From assembly GCA_026413225.1 (NCBI GenBank), contig CM048552.1, positions 81,011,001 to 81,075,000 of the forward strand: a stretch of DNA of 64,000 nt, given 5' to 3'. Source of the stretch: Otis tarda. Its lineage: Eukaryota; Chordata; Aves; Otidiformes; Otididae. Position 1 is the stretch's first letter; every line of letters starts with the position of its first letter. The position numbers and the translations under genes are program-made. Shown piece after piece: positions 25,236-38,577 of the stretch. The notes beneath the pieces were generated by a model. The model had not been told where the DNA came from. It searched no databases and was given only the letters and a program-made list of their open reading frames with translations.

Positions 25236-25510
25236 TGCATCCTCTTACCTGATTTCAGATTCTTGTTCAGATACTTGTTTTCCCTTTCTACTTTTCCTTC
25301 CCGCCTACTGCTTCATCTCTTCTCAGCTCTGGCTTCTTCTGGAGGCTTTTCCCATCTCTCCACTTTACTGCTTTGTCCAGCTGTTTCCTGGGTTCTTTTA
25401 CCTGGTATTGTCCTTGTTTTGTGCTCTGGCTCCTTCACAGGCATTATTCTTCTCTTGCTCTTATTTGACTGCTTTCTGGCAACTCTTTTCTCTTTTCCAG
25501 CTCTTATCAC
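25236..25510 (+). repeat. Polypyrimidine-rich tract
   Basis: About 275 bases are strongly C/T-biased on the plus strand, for example 'ttccctttctacttttcctt' and 'cttctcttgctcttatttga'. Few stop codons can arise on the pyrimidine strand, which explains two overlapping long open frames of 123 and 182 codons. It is not a simple tandem repeat. The origin could be a decayed simple repeat, and purine/pyrimidine strand asymmetry of this kind can favour triplex structure, though that is inference. Confidence 0.6.
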
Positions 25511-25882
25511 TGTGCCTTCCAGCCTCCACTACCTGCTTCACTTGGCAGTGGCAGCAGTAGATGAAAAACAGGCATCAGACATACTTACCCCTATATGGTA
25601 TCCTTTGTGTGATGGTCATGATGTTTATCCCACCCTTGCTGTGGACTGGTCAGCATATGTGTTTACCCTGGCTAGTCAGTCTAAAAGGAAAACAAAAACA
25701 AACCCCAGGCATTGTAAATCAGATTAATACAATAGGAGTGTTTCTAATCTTGTTTATGTCAGTTGTACAAAATTGACGTAAGTGTGGTCACTCTTGGTTT
25801 ACCTGGTTGTTTATGCAATTTGAGTGCATAGCTGTGAAAATGAACTGTCATGGAAGAATAAGGTGAGCTTGAGATTAATTCC

Positions 25883-25935
25883 CAACTCCAGTATTACACC
25901 AGTCTAATGTTTCTAAAATCAATGGCACTGCTCTA
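25883..25935. repeat. Faint old sauropsid repeat fragment
   Basis: 'aactccagtattacaccagt' followed by 'ctaaaatcaatggcactgct' recalls the old-repeat words 'ttacaccagtgtaa' and 'tcaatggagttactc' known from turtle and crocodile genomes. The match is short and the assignment is by recollection, so confidence is low. Confidence 0.3.
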
Positions 25936-28121
25936 GCAGAAAAATGTAGTAAGCTGTGGGGAATGAAATCCTGTTTTGTTGCCTCTGAGAATTTTCAGAG
26001 TCTGCCTGATATGGCATGAGGCAAAAATATTTTGTTATTCACTGCTTTTTCTAATTATCAGATTTGTCTCTAGTCCATTTTGTGGTGTTGGCCAGGCACT
26101 TGATCTGAGTCAAATTTTCCATACAATTCACACTGCTTTATGTTTCAGTGTTTTTTCTCCTCTGCCTTAAAATCAGAACAGAAGAGCTGGCTAAGCATGT
26201 ACAAACCTGCCTGATGAAAAGACTTGTTTTTCCTTTTCCCTCACCCCTTCTTTTCCATTTAATGTTAGTGCAAAGATGACACAGAGTTTAAGTAGCATAG
26301 GGGTTAGAATTATGAATTGGGGAAAGTGATTAGCAGATCATTAGTCTGTTCACTTGCCAGTGGACCATTTCATCCACACAAGGCTTCTTAATTCAAGAAG
26401 CCAATCTGTTGGAGTTAGCATTAATTTTCATAATAAGGAATTGTGATATCTTCCTGATACTGTTTTGAGAACACTTGTTTCAGCATCCCTTTACTGCTCT
26501 ACTTAGTCTATGGAGAGTTATTTAGGGTTGAAAAAAAATTTCTAGATGCGTAAAAGCATATGAGAAACACAAACAACTGTAATGAATAAGTAACAAATCC
26601 TCCTATTCTTCATCACTGAGTGGTGTCATCACTTGGCCCATGATCCTACTTATATTCTTCCCATTGTGTACTTGATGCTGGCCTTGTTTTCCCCATCCAT
26701 TTCTGCATTTGGACCAAGGATGTTCACTTTTGAAGTTCAGGTGAAATTTCATCTGCACATCGCTTGCTGCCAATTTTATGCACTACAGTCTGGATCCATG
26801 CTGGACAATTTGATGGAAGAAGGGGATTACTTTGTCAGGGTAACATGATAGTTTCATTGAATTTTCTGCGCATGGAGTAGACCTAAGATGCATCATTGCA
26901 AGTATTAATTCAGACAAACCTACTTCCTACTGAAGAGCATAGCCATAGTTATGTGGCTCTTGGGCTTGCTATGTTGTCTTGCTTAGTGAAAATACACAAC
27001 CTACTTTGGTTTACAAGCCACGGCGGAAGGAGCTCCATTGATGAAATTGTAGCTTTTGGACAAAAAGGGAATGGTTTCTTTCCTATATATTATTAAAAAA
27101 AATATCACTGTTGCTGGCTTTGCTAGAAAATTCCCAGTGGCATTGGCTTTGGACATCAGAGATTATCAGAAGTCTGGCTTAAAAACCCAGTGTTCTAAAC
27201 TGGCTTTTCCTGAAATTTCCAACTCACTGGGAATAAAAGAACACAGTAGCTGCTGTTGCACTTCAGTTCCTTTTATTTTTCTGAGTGTGTCTTGAGTTGT
27301 GTGCTGCCTTTGTATTATCCAGGGTCAAAGACATCAAAACAAACCAAATGCTTCTGAAGTTGAAAAAAATATTAAACTTCTGGTCCAGGTGGAACCTCAT
27401 TTTTTTTCAAGACATCAAATAGATCTGAGTGTTACATCCGGCCTTAAATGCTCTGTTTTAGTTTTACACTTTTGAACTAAAATCTTTTTCTTACCCTGAC
27501 TGATGTCAGCTGAAAGAAAGTTCCAAGTAAAACGCCCTTTACAGTGCTATTTTAGGGCTGAGGCCATTCTTTCTCTCTTCTCTTCATCTTTCCACTTTCC
27601 TGATGCAATCCTCGTTCTGGCCTTGGGCTCACCTCACAGACATTAAAAAACAAAATTAAAAAAAAGTAAAACCAGAGGGACTCTTCAAACCTCAAAATTT
27701 TGCTTTCAGAATAGGCTCAGAACCTAGTGATTAGCTTACTCTGAAATAGTTTTCTGACTCCCAAGCTTAGAAAAATTGGAATCATTGAAAGGCCTGGTGG
27801 CAGATATATATCTTTTTTTTCGCTGGGCCTATAACTCAATCTTGGCAATGGAGAAGTCTACAAAAGAAACACTGCAGAAAGAGGAAGTAGCTCAGTAAGG
27901 CTTGGCAAATACCTTCAAAGAATAACTGTTCTTCCAAGTTTGATCACTATAGACACAAGCAAACATGTATTAGCTTATTGCCTTATCTAAGATTCTTCTG
28001 ATGAGCACAGGGGGTGTTTAGGGGGTAATATCCTACCAAAATGACTCAGTTATTTTTGCAGCAATTAATCTTCCACATTTGGTTTTACACTGCTTTATAG
28101 TTGGCCTCACCAAAGTGCCAG

Positions 28122-28200
28122 AAGGACAGATTGCTTGTCCAAGGTCACCAAATGACTCAGTAGATTAAGGGAAACTGAACTCAGAGGACCACCCTGCTTT
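28122..28200 (-). repeat. Possible MIR-type (CORE) SINE fragment
   Basis: On the plus strand 'gattgcttgtccaaggtcac' followed by 'gactcagtagattaagggaa' and 'actgaactcagagga' parallels the reverse complement of the MIR core (cttgcccaaggtcacacagc, then a 'ggcagagc...gaac' block). The order is kept over about 80 bases with high divergence, as expected for an element inactive for well over 100 million years. I would not rely on it without an alignment. Confidence 0.45.
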
Positions 28201-31036
28201 CTAGCTTTTGTTTTAGGGATTCAACCTACACAGTTTCTCTGGTATTTCACACATTCCATTAATCCCACTGGCTATCAGCTGTGAAGATATTGCAAAAAGA
28301 CTCAATACATGTAGATGCGCACAATGATATATAACTTCAAGCTGATGGAAAATACAATGGACAAGCATGACTTAGTTCCTCTTCATTGAAAATGCCCTTT
28401 AGGCTCATGGCTCAAAAATAAAAGAATATGAGAATATTACTTGTGTCTCTCTTTGCATTTATTAAGACGAATAACATGAATCTTTCATGTTTTTGTATCC
28501 AACTTTTCAATTTACTCCTATCTGAAAATGAAAACAGCTTGACTGTTATGACTACTGTCCTGTTGATGTCCTCTGGGTGTAGAATAGATAAATTCCAAAT
28601 TTCAGGATAAGGTATTTATTTACATTTTTTACATTTGTGAAAACCGAGAGCTAGAGATAGTTCTCAGTCCATCAACAGAGCAAACAAGGCAAACTTTCAT
28701 CTAAGAACTTGTTTTCCAGTCAGTTCTGAAAGTCTTATAAAAGTGAGAAATTGTGTCATTCTAAAGCACATCATATTCTAAAAAACCTGGATTTTGAAAA
28801 GGAAGAGTTAAGAAGCAACTTCTTGTTATTACATTTCATTAAGGAGCAATAGTAGTAACTCCCCTCGTGAACCTGTGTTACAGGATAAAGCCTTATGCTA
28901 CTGTAGAAAGGTCTGCAAGGATGTCCCGGAACATTGCAAGGTGGTTAACTAGCAAGAAGAGGACCTTGCTATCATTTCCTTCTTTATGGCAGCATCCTTT
29001 GACTTCTTAACATAAGTACTAAGTGTCTCCCTGACCTGCCAGTTCACATAAACTCTCAAAATACTAATTATATCATTTGGATTAAAGAAATCTGTCTCCT
29101 GTCTGAGGTTCTGCATGTTTCACTTCACACATTCCTCTGCAAAACCAAGTCCCTTATTGGTAAGCCTCTTCCTTTAGGAAATGTTGCTGAGAATCTCCCA
29201 AGACTGGGCTTTCTACTGCCATTTCAAATATTTCAAGCCTTTTTACTTTGGATTCTGTGTGAGTTCCTGGAAAAGGCACTGGTCAGTTCAGATGTTTTCT
29301 AAGCCAGTTTGCTGCCTCATTTCCTTCTGTAAGAAATACTCCCATCAGCCAAAGGTGGCAATCAGCTTCTGGAGACCTACTCACTGAGTTTTCCTTACTT
29401 TAAGGTGTCCTTGTTTCATGGTGAGATGGCAAGGAAAATAGTAGAAAAAGTACTTCAAACATTTTGAAGGGAATAAAGGTGGTTACTTGTTAGCCAGAAA
29501 AGGGAGTCTCTATGTGTCGCATGACAGGAGTACTCTACATCTATACAAATGGAATAGTTGCCAGTAGATAGTGGTCAGGACTGGCACCAGCATTCCCGAG
29601 TTTTATAGTACCACTAAAATGTGCGTAAATTGTTTCCTTCGATTTATGTCAGCTATTAGTATATACCATGCCCTCTTGGAAACCCCAGTGCTTCCCACAT
29701 ATCCATGAAGAAACCCTGCCATTTCCTTTTCACTGAAGATCTCTGCATATATCCCACCAGCTTCTTCTTTAAGTCAGATGTGCCTAGAGGGCCACAGGCA
29801 AAGCTCCAGGGAGGAACAGACCTGAAGAAAATTCTGCTGTAAGTCATGTGATCCTCCTTTCTTGTGGGTCAAAATATATGTGTAGAACTGCTGTGGAAAC
29901 GCGGTGTGCAGTGAAAGTCCCACTGTCAAAAGTGCACAGGAACTAGTGTGGATCTACCAGGCCATACTACGACCTTCATAGCTCTTTCTAGGAGTACAGC
30001 CTACCATGTGATGTCAGTCAATTAAAGAGAGCAAACTTGAGTGAAGTTGCTGTCATTGAGACCTGGCTAGGAATTCACAAAATCGGGGAAGAACCTCAAT
30101 CTTCAGTACTGTGGATCCCAATTCTCTGCTCCAATCATTCTCTCTGCCCCTTTGTATCTTTACCATCTTTTTTAGCAGCTAAGTGGCTTGGGAGACACTT
30201 GTATGATCATCTGCTTAGTACAAACATTTCTTTTTAAATGCAGCCAGTTACAAGATCAAAAGGTGAATTACAGTGATTTTCTTGAGCACATGAAAGTGAA
30301 AACAACACTTGCTTAAAGATGATCTTTCCAGGACAGCTAAGTAAGAGCTGTTGGAAATAGCATGGCTGAAAAATAACCATGTTAGAAGAGCTGGGCTTAC
30401 CTTCATGTGGAGGTTTCCAAGTTTACTGTGAAATAGTACCGCAGTATTTATCCATTCATGGCTTTACTTGACTTGTTTAGGTTTTACTTCTTGGTAGCTT
30501 TGGAAAAATGTTTTAGTAGCCAAAAAATCTGTACTTAATTAGACACACAAAAACCAGCAGACAGGAAGTCTATTTCCTCATAGAGATACTGTGGTTTATA
30601 TATTCTGCCCTAATACGAACAAGTCTACTATTATTTTCTGATGTCCCTCTTGTTTAAGATGCTCTGAATAACATGAAAGCTCTTTTTTTGTACACCAGTT
30701 ATGAAAGAAGACATGTCAAGATACAGGCATGCTAGATGTTTGAACGGTTCCTAATTCCATTTGAAAAAATTTTCTGATTTTATTTTATAAAAGTTTATAT
30801 AATTTTAAAGTATTTAAATGTAACTGTGGATATCTGCGCAAGCTAAGAGGCAAAATCTGATAATAATTCTATAGCAATGCTCTTATTCTGAATTTCATCA
30901 GTGTTCTAAATGGTGGTTTTACTTCCTTTGTGCTTGGGTTTAGTTCAAATATCCAGTTATTTGAAGCTGTTTAGGACAAGGGCTCTGTGTTCATGAAAGC
31001 GCCATCAGAGACCTGCTGTAATGGAACAACTAATGA

Positions 31037-31051
31037 ATAATAATAATAATA
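31037..31051. repeat. (AAT)n microsatellite
   Basis: Five AAT-type units (ataataataataat) just upstream of an A-rich stretch. It is a short simple repeat of no recognised function. Confidence 0.8.
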
Positions 31052-31320
31052 TCTGCAGCCAAAAAAGGAGGTCTTATAAGAGATGTTGATTCTCTTCATT
31101 GAAATTTAGAAACTGTGTGGGAAAAACAAAATGTTTCCCAAAAAAAGTGGTTTAGGTTACCTTAGGACTCTACGTAAAGGTCATAAAATCTCTGAATTTC
31201 ACTATTGCTTTTGATTCTGTTCAGAAAGTATTCAGATCTTAGGTGATGAGTGGCCACACAACACCCACTGCTTCCAAGCAAAGGAGGAAATTGTTGTGGG
31301 TTAGAAAGTAGCACTATTTA

Positions 31321-31682
31321 TAGAATCACAGAATCATAGAACAGTTAGGGTTGGAAGGCACCTTTAAAGGTCATCTAGTTCAACACCCCTGCCTTGACCA
31401 GGGACATCTCCAACCAGATCAGATAGCTCAGAGCCCCATCTAATCTGGCCTTGAATGTTTACAGGCATGGGGCATCTACCGTCTTTCCGGTCAACCTGTT
31501 CTAGTGTTTCACTACACTCGGTGTAAAAAATGTCTTCCTGATGTCTATCTAGTCTAAATCTATTTCCTTCTATTTTAAAACCATTATCCCTTGTCCTATC
31601 ATAACAGGCCCTGCTAAAATGTTTCTCCTCATCTTCCTCATAAGCCCACTTTAGGTACTGGAAGGCTGCAATAAGGCACAAA
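31321..31682 (-). mobile_element. CR1 LINE 3' end, reverse, 5'-truncated
   Basis: The plus strand starts with the CR1 3' terminus in reverse, 'agaatcacagaatcatagaa', then 'gttagggttggaaggcacc' and 'ggtcatctagttcaacaccc'. It continues into the end of the coding region. The minus-strand frame at 31,364-31,717 still reads 'FQYLKWAYEEDEEKHFSRAC' and 'GFKIEGNRFRLDRHQEDIFY', matching the C-terminal tail of the CR1 protein. It breaks off at about 31,682, giving a copy of about 360 bp truncated at its 5' end, which is the usual CR1 outcome. Confidence 0.95.
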
Positions 31683-34600
31683 TTCAGGTATGCAGCATGA
31701 CTTACATGGCATAACAACTACAAATAACCTACTCTCACTATGTTATTGGTCCTTGCTTTTTTTTTTTCAGGAGCGGGGATGGGTTTTTTGGTTTTGATGT
31801 TGGGTTTTTTTTTCCCCCATTTGGACTTGTTCTCCTTAGGCTAATTATTAGAATATAATTTGTTATGTCTTTGAATATTCCAAACTTGTTTGTTTTTGAA
31901 GTCCTTTCTTGTGATTCCACAGAGGTTCCCACTCTACTGTGAAGGTTTCTTCCATCCAACATTTGCTCTACTTTTTCTCGTCATTCTACCCTAGCATTAC
32001 GTCTCTGTTACTTTATCTCTTCAGTCTTTATTGTTCTGATTTCACTCTTCCTCCCACAGAGCGGAGACAGAGCGAGTAGTATATTCCATGATTATCATGA
32101 AAGCAAAACAAGGACTAAAAAAAACTTGAAGATGAGGCCGGTGTTGACAGTGCTGAAACAGGAATGCTTGAAAACCTGATCCATGCCAGGACATGTGGAA
32201 ACAAAGATGAGGCTCTCACCCAGATATCATCCTACTCCATCACTATTATAAACGTATCTGAACTAGACTTGGAGTTAAAAATAAAAACTCCTGAAATCAC
32301 TGCACTGCATTGTTTGTATTGCTTCTTCAGAACAATCTCCTTCCTCAAACTAAAATCACCTATTTGGTATTTCCCACCTGAAGTCACAGCCTTAGGTATG
32401 TACAAAGCAAGTCCTCTAGAGCATGTGAGTCACTTCTCTATATCCCATGTCCAAATGCACATATACATTAATTTGTCAGCTGATATTGGCTGCCTCTGAG
32501 GTAGCTATGTGTCTGGAAAACAGCCAGGACCTGGAGAAGGCCTGTGTTCAAGGTTCCTCTGAAAGTCATCCTTTCCTTGGGGTAGCCAGTAAGACTAGAA
32601 CACGAATAATTACTGAAAGAGATACAGTCTTGTGTCTTCTTTTGTCTTACATCTGTCTGTGCAGCAAAGGGGTGATCTCTACCAGACATGGAGTAGAAAG
32701 GCTGTGCATGTGGAAGAGGTCTGGTCTCTCAGTGGTTCTTGTCAGACTCGTTTGGAGTAGCTGCCATAAATTCTCAGAGAGACTTATTCTTCTTAATATA
32801 TATTTCTTCAGGTAGGAGAAAAAAAGTACTTAAGTCCATCTACTACATTACATTCATGTCCACGTGTAATGGCAACTGGTGACTTCAGAAGAAAGCTAAG
32901 CCCTTACTTATTGATGGTGAGCTAGCCCTCTGCAAGGTAGCAGATAGTCTGGCAAAGTTAGGGCTGAGTAATGCCCTCTCTCTGTATATTTTTTAGATCT
33001 AATGTGAGGTATGTCTGAGAAGACTTTCAGTATTGCAAAAATATTTAAGTATTTTCCACCATCTTCTTTCCAGAAAAAGAGCTAATGCTTATTGATGGCA
33101 AATGAAAATATAACCACTACACTGCCTGACAACCCTAGATCCCTCAGTGCTCTTTTATCACCAGTGAAGGAAAGATGGAACAAAGGTGGAACTTTTAACC
33201 ATGTTGTTTTGGACAAAGAATGAAAAAATGTAGCTATCAAAATACCAGTGGGCTCCACGGTCCTTAACTTGATAATGACAGCACAGAAGAATGATGCTTT
33301 TCTCCAAAAAGAAGTGCACTCCAAAGTAATCACTCAAGTCTATTTTGTGACTTAGTGTATTGCAAGATGCTCTGAGAAACCTACCTCTGTGGTATGTCTA
33401 CATTCTAGTATATTCTTTGCTACAGGCGAGATAAATGACATGAAAAAAACAGACCCAGTGGTAACATTATTGGAAAGCAGATTCCTGTTCAAACAAGCTA
33501 GAGATTAATAAGATAGATTTCTACTGACTAGACTCATCCCTGGCTTTTGTCTTCTTTCAGTGTAAAATAGAAGACAGATAGTTTGATAGAGGAAAGTCTG
33601 GCAAAGGTAAACTGTAACGATGGAGCAAAGGAGTCATAACATTCTCCTGATGAAGCCCGGATGCCTGAACAGTGAAATACAGAGGAACGTTGATTAAGGT
33701 GACTGTCAAGCTTCCCATAGGCTGCCAGCAGCAGCTATAGTATCCTCCCAAAAGCATACAACGAAGTCAGTTCAGATCTTTCTTTTCTCTGCACAAACTT
33801 CTCTAAAATGCAATTATCCTCTCACAGAGGGATGTTCCATTTTAATTCCTCTTTGCTCCGTTGTGTGAACGTCACTTGCTTCCTCATGTTTTGCAAAGCA
33901 AAAGACATGTTACTTGTTGTGAATATTTCTTAAGGCTAAAGTTTTTGCTAGCAATTTCTATATTTCACAGTCCTCCTGGAAAATCTAAATCTTTTAATGA
34001 AAATACCATTATCTGTCTTTACGTTTTGGAAAAAAAAATTACAAACTCTCTGTATCTGTGCTTCAAAATAATCTGACAAAGTGTGTTACGTGTATTTTAA
34101 ATAAGCAGTAGATTGCTTCTTTCCAATTAAATATAATATACAGTAATTGCGGGAATGTAGACTGCACAATTGTCTTTCCTAAGGATATCTTCAGGTACAG
34201 AGGTAAAGCACTAAAAGATGCAAAGCACTAGTTCACTGTTCTGCAAAGCCAAATTGTTGTGCAATTTTTACAGCTATAAAGAAAAGAGATTTAAAATTTA
34301 TTAATGTATTTTCTGCAGAAAACAAAATGTACATGTAATATTGGATAGAGTGCCAAAATAACGTAGGAAGAGATAATGATCTAGTAACTCAGAATCCATT
34401 TTCAGTGGAAAAAACCCAGTATACTTGGAAAATCTTTACTTGATCTTTGAATGACATATTAGGTAACCTTTTTTTTTTTTTTTCTTTGCTGATAGACATT
34501 TGTAATGTGAGGGGGAGGATATTTCCCTAGCCAAGTTATTTATATGAGCATAAGAACCATCTTGTGCCATAGATTAGACTGACTCAGCACTAATACGGAT

Positions 34601-35217
34601 TAAAAAAGACATTTCTTCCTTGCCCTGTAGTAGCCATTTTCATTCTACAACTGGCAGTCCTATTATTATGTGGTAACTGCTTTAACATATTCAACTATCA
34701 AGAGACAAATATGGAGAAGATTCCTTTTAGGCTGACTAGCAAGTAGGGTATTCCTCATCAAGTGACCTGTCACAGATATAAGCTAATACAACTAATTGCT
34801 TAACATGAAGCAGAAGCATGGGATAGCAGGAGTTGTTACCTTTTTATGCAGAACTTTTGAATTCAAATTTGAACCCTGTTAGTAAGAGCTACACCAAATG
34901 ATGTTGCTTTTGTGTGTAAGGATCACGTCACAGTTTAAGAAGGCTGCAAATTAATCTGTAACTTCCTCCCCCAATCCCTTAAATATTATTTGATTTTGGG
35001 AAAATAAGACTCCTGACCTGCAAATATTTATATTTTTTGCATAAACTTCAGAGTTGCTAAATCTAGGATTAGGTAACATAAATGAACCAATTCATGTGCT
35101 TAAAGCTTAGCACACGTAGAAATATTTACAGTCCCAAAATCTAAGATCCCAGTGTCTTCTTCTAAGTAGTGTAATTACCCAAAACTTCAGAGAGACATGC
35201 TAGGGAGTACAAAAGGG

Positions 35218-35250
35218 TCCAAGGTACCTAACTTCCACTGAATCAAAGTG
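35218..35250. repeat. Faint old sauropsid repeat fragment
   Basis: 'ccaaggtacctaacttccac' followed by 'tgaatcaaagtg' parallels the old-repeat pattern 'taggtgcctaacttccattgaaatcaatgg'. It covers only about 33 bases. It may share its source with the fragment at 43.11 kb. Confidence 0.25.
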
Positions 35251-37312
35251 CTGGGATGCTGTTAAAAATGTAGTGGTAAAGGGAAACTTCCTGATGCACT
35301 TTTTTTTTCACACTGAGCCATACCTTATTTTGCAATAGTTCCCCTGAATTTTCAACATCAGGGTTATAGAACATAGCCTAGAGAGGTCATATGGCTTTCT
35401 CTTCAGTACATCAGAAGAGGAAGAAACAAGAATGAGATCTTCATGCCCCTTAACTTAAATATTAACCTCTGCAAGAACATCTCTACTGAATGCATTATCT
35501 TATATTATTCCAATAGGTCAGTATCAGAGAGTTTGGTAGTTTAGGTTCAGGAAATTACTTAAGCAAGTACCTATTTTCCAAACTTTTTGGGCATGCAGTT
35601 CTGAAATTTTAGAAAAAAAAAAATAATAGTAGTATTTCCAGACAAATCTGTATGATTTCCTCTGGGATGTTTCAGTATTTCTGCTTCTAACACTAGATGA
35701 AACCAGGAAACATGGATGCTTGCAAAAACAGGGATCAACAAGAGAAATACAGAAATGAATTGCTCAGGGCTCACAGGATAACCAAGGCTATGCTCAAGCC
35801 TCATGACAATTGCTTGATACTCAAAATTACAAGTGTAACATCCATGTGGCTCTCAGGATTTTTTCCACTGAAGTAAAAATAGTAGTGCACTGAAAGGACA
35901 GTTGTAAATTTCGATGCCATATTAAAAGAAAGCTTTTGAATTCAATAAAAAATGAGCAACTTTGTCTAAGGTATACCTTAAAATTGCACCAGATTCGCAA
36001 GAGGTTTATCATTTGGCCTTAGCTTGCAGTCACCAGCACGGCTTTCTTTTCAGACATGCATTTGGTAGCTTACAAACATGTTTGATAAGGTAAGAGGCAA
36101 GCTAATCTGTGAAAAGAAGAGAAATAGAAAACTCTGTTCATAAAAGAAAATGAAAACACCACCTGACACAGATTTAAGTATATGCAAGTTACAACAGACT
36201 CCCTTAGGCACATATAACTTGTATGCTTACAACAAAAGATAACTTAAACTGACATTCAATTTGCCAGTTTATTGCAAGGGTGCTATTTTGACTAGTATTA
36301 AACAGTCTTGACTGATGACCTCTCCCATTTGTTTGGTGCAAACACTTTCTTTCAACATCAGACACTTACTTTTTTTTTAACTATCTACTTATTTGAGAGA
36401 AAAATCTATCGTGGCCTGTGCAGACAATCCCGCTTTTTAGTTGTGTTAAGGTTTTTCTGCATCTGCTAGACAATGCATGAGAGCATTTGATGATGAGAGC
36501 ATTGATTAACTTTGAAACATATAATCTGGTTCCCAGGCTTGGTTCTAATGGGTTTTTGGCTCTCCTTTCAAATGCAATTTGCCAAAAAGCAATTACAAAG
36601 AAACTGCAAAAAACCTCGCCTTCTGGATTTTAAATTCACTTTCTTCTTTAATGTATTAGGAATCTGAGCATGCTGTCTCCTGCTTCTTATCAGTCAAATA
36701 TATGCAGTGATACCAGAACAAGAAACAATGAATGCTGCAATTCTAGTTCATTAGAAGTCATCATATAGGGAACATCTATAAAAGCAAACGGTGCCAAGCA
36801 AACAGTCAAGGCTGTTAATCAACTCTGGATTTAATAACTGCCCTATTTAGATCCCACATGCTAGGAAAAATATTGTAACTGAGATGAATTATGTAGAACA
36901 TGAAGAATGGAATAATTAATGGTCCACTTCACTTCTAAGCCATTTGTTTGGGACTGGTTGATTCAGCGGTAAAAATGGAATGTCATTAGTGCCCAATTCC
37001 TTTTACTTTTCTGTGTGACATTATCGCACAGGTCTCTGTAGAGAGAAATTTTTAATGGAGGACAACATTAGAAGATATTCTCTTCTGTCTTGCTTGTAGT
37101 CAACAAGGGGCCTGCCAAGCTTCCTCAAGATTTTTGTCACAAAGTGCCCCCCTCAGTGGCTGGCATGCAGCAGGGCAACACAGAACACACGCACTATCAC
37201 TCGTGCTCTGCCCCAACACCTTAAAACCCTCTGAGAGTACCTGTGCAGCAAAGCAGGACAGGAGGGTGATGTCCTAACTTCCACATTTCATCCTGTCTGA
37301 GTTTTGCAGGTT

Positions 37313-37450
37313 AAGGGAATTTTCGTGTCGCTGATTGTCAGCAATCCATCCTTTATCAGCACTAATCAGCCCTGGAAACAATGGAAAGTATACAGTGTGT
37401 TAAGACTTGCACAGGTATCTGACGCAATCTAAACATGAGACAGTCCCGTT
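37313..37450. other. Motif-rich stretch, possible conserved noncoding element
   Basis: This segment is less AT-biased and less repetitive than its flanks. It is dense in sites resembling transcription-factor targets: 'cgctgattgtcagcaatcca', 'ttatcagcactaatcagccc' and 'tggaaacaatggaaag', with paired TGATT/AATCA words in both orientations. No frame is long. That it is regulatory is a guess from texture; cross-species conservation would decide it. Confidence 0.2.
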
Positions 37451-38384
37451 GCATTACCCAATATGTCTAAATCAATGTCCCATAACCCATATTTTTATGC
37501 TGGAGAACTGCTGATTGCAGTAGCTGTTCATTACATACACCTATACGTCTCCAGGTGATAATCCAGCAAATGAAGGAGTTTTTAAACTGATATTTAATAC
37601 ACATTCTTCTTATTTAAGGACACCAAGATTATAAAGTGGTGTTCTAGGAAAGGTGGACTTGCCCTGAAGTTCAAAGGGTGAACTTCAGCAGAATGGGAAT
37701 GAACCTTGCACTGCCAGGACCCTTTGCCTTGCAAAAGTGCTCGTACAGGTTTCAGCATAAACAAGAACAAAATCTTTTTTTTTTTTTTTTGAGTATCAGC
37801 TGAGAAGGGCACAAGATTTTTGGTAACTTAAAATAAAATTAATCAAAATATGTTGTGCATTTTGAATGGTTTTCTTGGAATTTTTGTTTTATTTTAAAGA
37901 GGAGAATGGATATAACATTAAAAAAACTCATGGAGAAATATGGCTGTGCAATGAAATACTTAAAACATTCACTGATCCTTTACTAATATGCATATTAAAG
38001 ATCTACATTTTGTAATGTTCCTATCTGGAATCAGCACTTTACTTTTTGTCGTAGACAGCATATTAAAAAAAAACCCCAACAAATTAGGTATTTGATCATG
38101 GAGACAAAAAAGCAGAGAAAGTAGTATGTGTGCATATTACAATTATATTATCAAGGCTTTCTGTAATGTTATTATAGGCTGTTCCAAGTTACCATGTATG
38201 AAAACAAACCACACTGATTCCAAGCTCCAAAATGAGAGAAGTTAGGGAAATATAATCAGTGCAGCTGTGGCAACAATACTATTGTTAAAGTACAGGGAAA
38301 TTTCATAAACAGTGAGTAAGAAGTCAAGAAGGAAATAGTTGTAGACAAAATCATTGCTAGAAAACATAAAAGCAACTCTTTTTT

Positions 38385-38403
38385 CCCATCCCATCCCATC
38401 CCC
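38385..38403 (-). other. G-quadruplex motif with AT loops
   Basis: The plus strand reads cccatcccatcccatcccc, so the minus strand reads GGGGATGGGATGGGATGGG. That is four G-runs of at least three separated by 2-base AT loops, which meets the usual G-quadruplex pattern. It is also a 3-unit (CCCAT)n microsatellite. It sits about 175 bp upstream of the CR1 at 38.58 kb, with no promoter signs nearby. Confidence 0.8.
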
Positions 38404-38577
38404 TCTCCACCCTGTGAAAAGATTATCCATGGAAGGGGAAAAAAGGGTGAGGTTGTGGGTGGTGTCCTACATAAGGCCATAACACACAAAAAGTATGTGT
38501 GTTTTTTTTCTCTTGGAAGAAGATGAGGAAAAAAAATAAGCCTGGAATTTCTTTTGGAACAGATACTGTACTTTCAG

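Larger units (their letters stand above)
24545..31320. other. Gene-free stretch, 6.8 kb
   Basis: No exon, RNA gene or recent transposon is recognisable. It holds a polypyrimidine-rich tract at 25.24-25.51 kb, two faint old-repeat fragments (25.88 and 28.12 kb) and an (AAT)n run near 31.04 kb, entered separately. The longest open frame in the window's unique DNA (25,179-25,727, 182 codons) lies here, but its sequence is the leucine- and serine-rich product of a pyrimidine-rich strand. Confidence 0.6.
31683..38577. other. Gene-free stretch, 6.9 kb
   Basis: I see no exon, RNA gene or recognisable transposon. T-rich runs occur near 31.76, 34.47 and 37.77 kb. A short old-repeat-like fragment lies at 35.22 kb, a motif-rich stretch at 37.31-37.45 kb and a G-quadruplex motif at 38.39 kb, each entered separately. 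Open frames of 111 and 122 codons at 32,164-32,815 overlap each other in different frames and show no family motif. Confidence 0.6.

Noticed and set aside
32164-32815. Overlapping 111- and 122-codon frames
   Set aside because: They sit in different frames of the same DNA with no family motif, no flanking splice sites that stand out, and chance-like composition.
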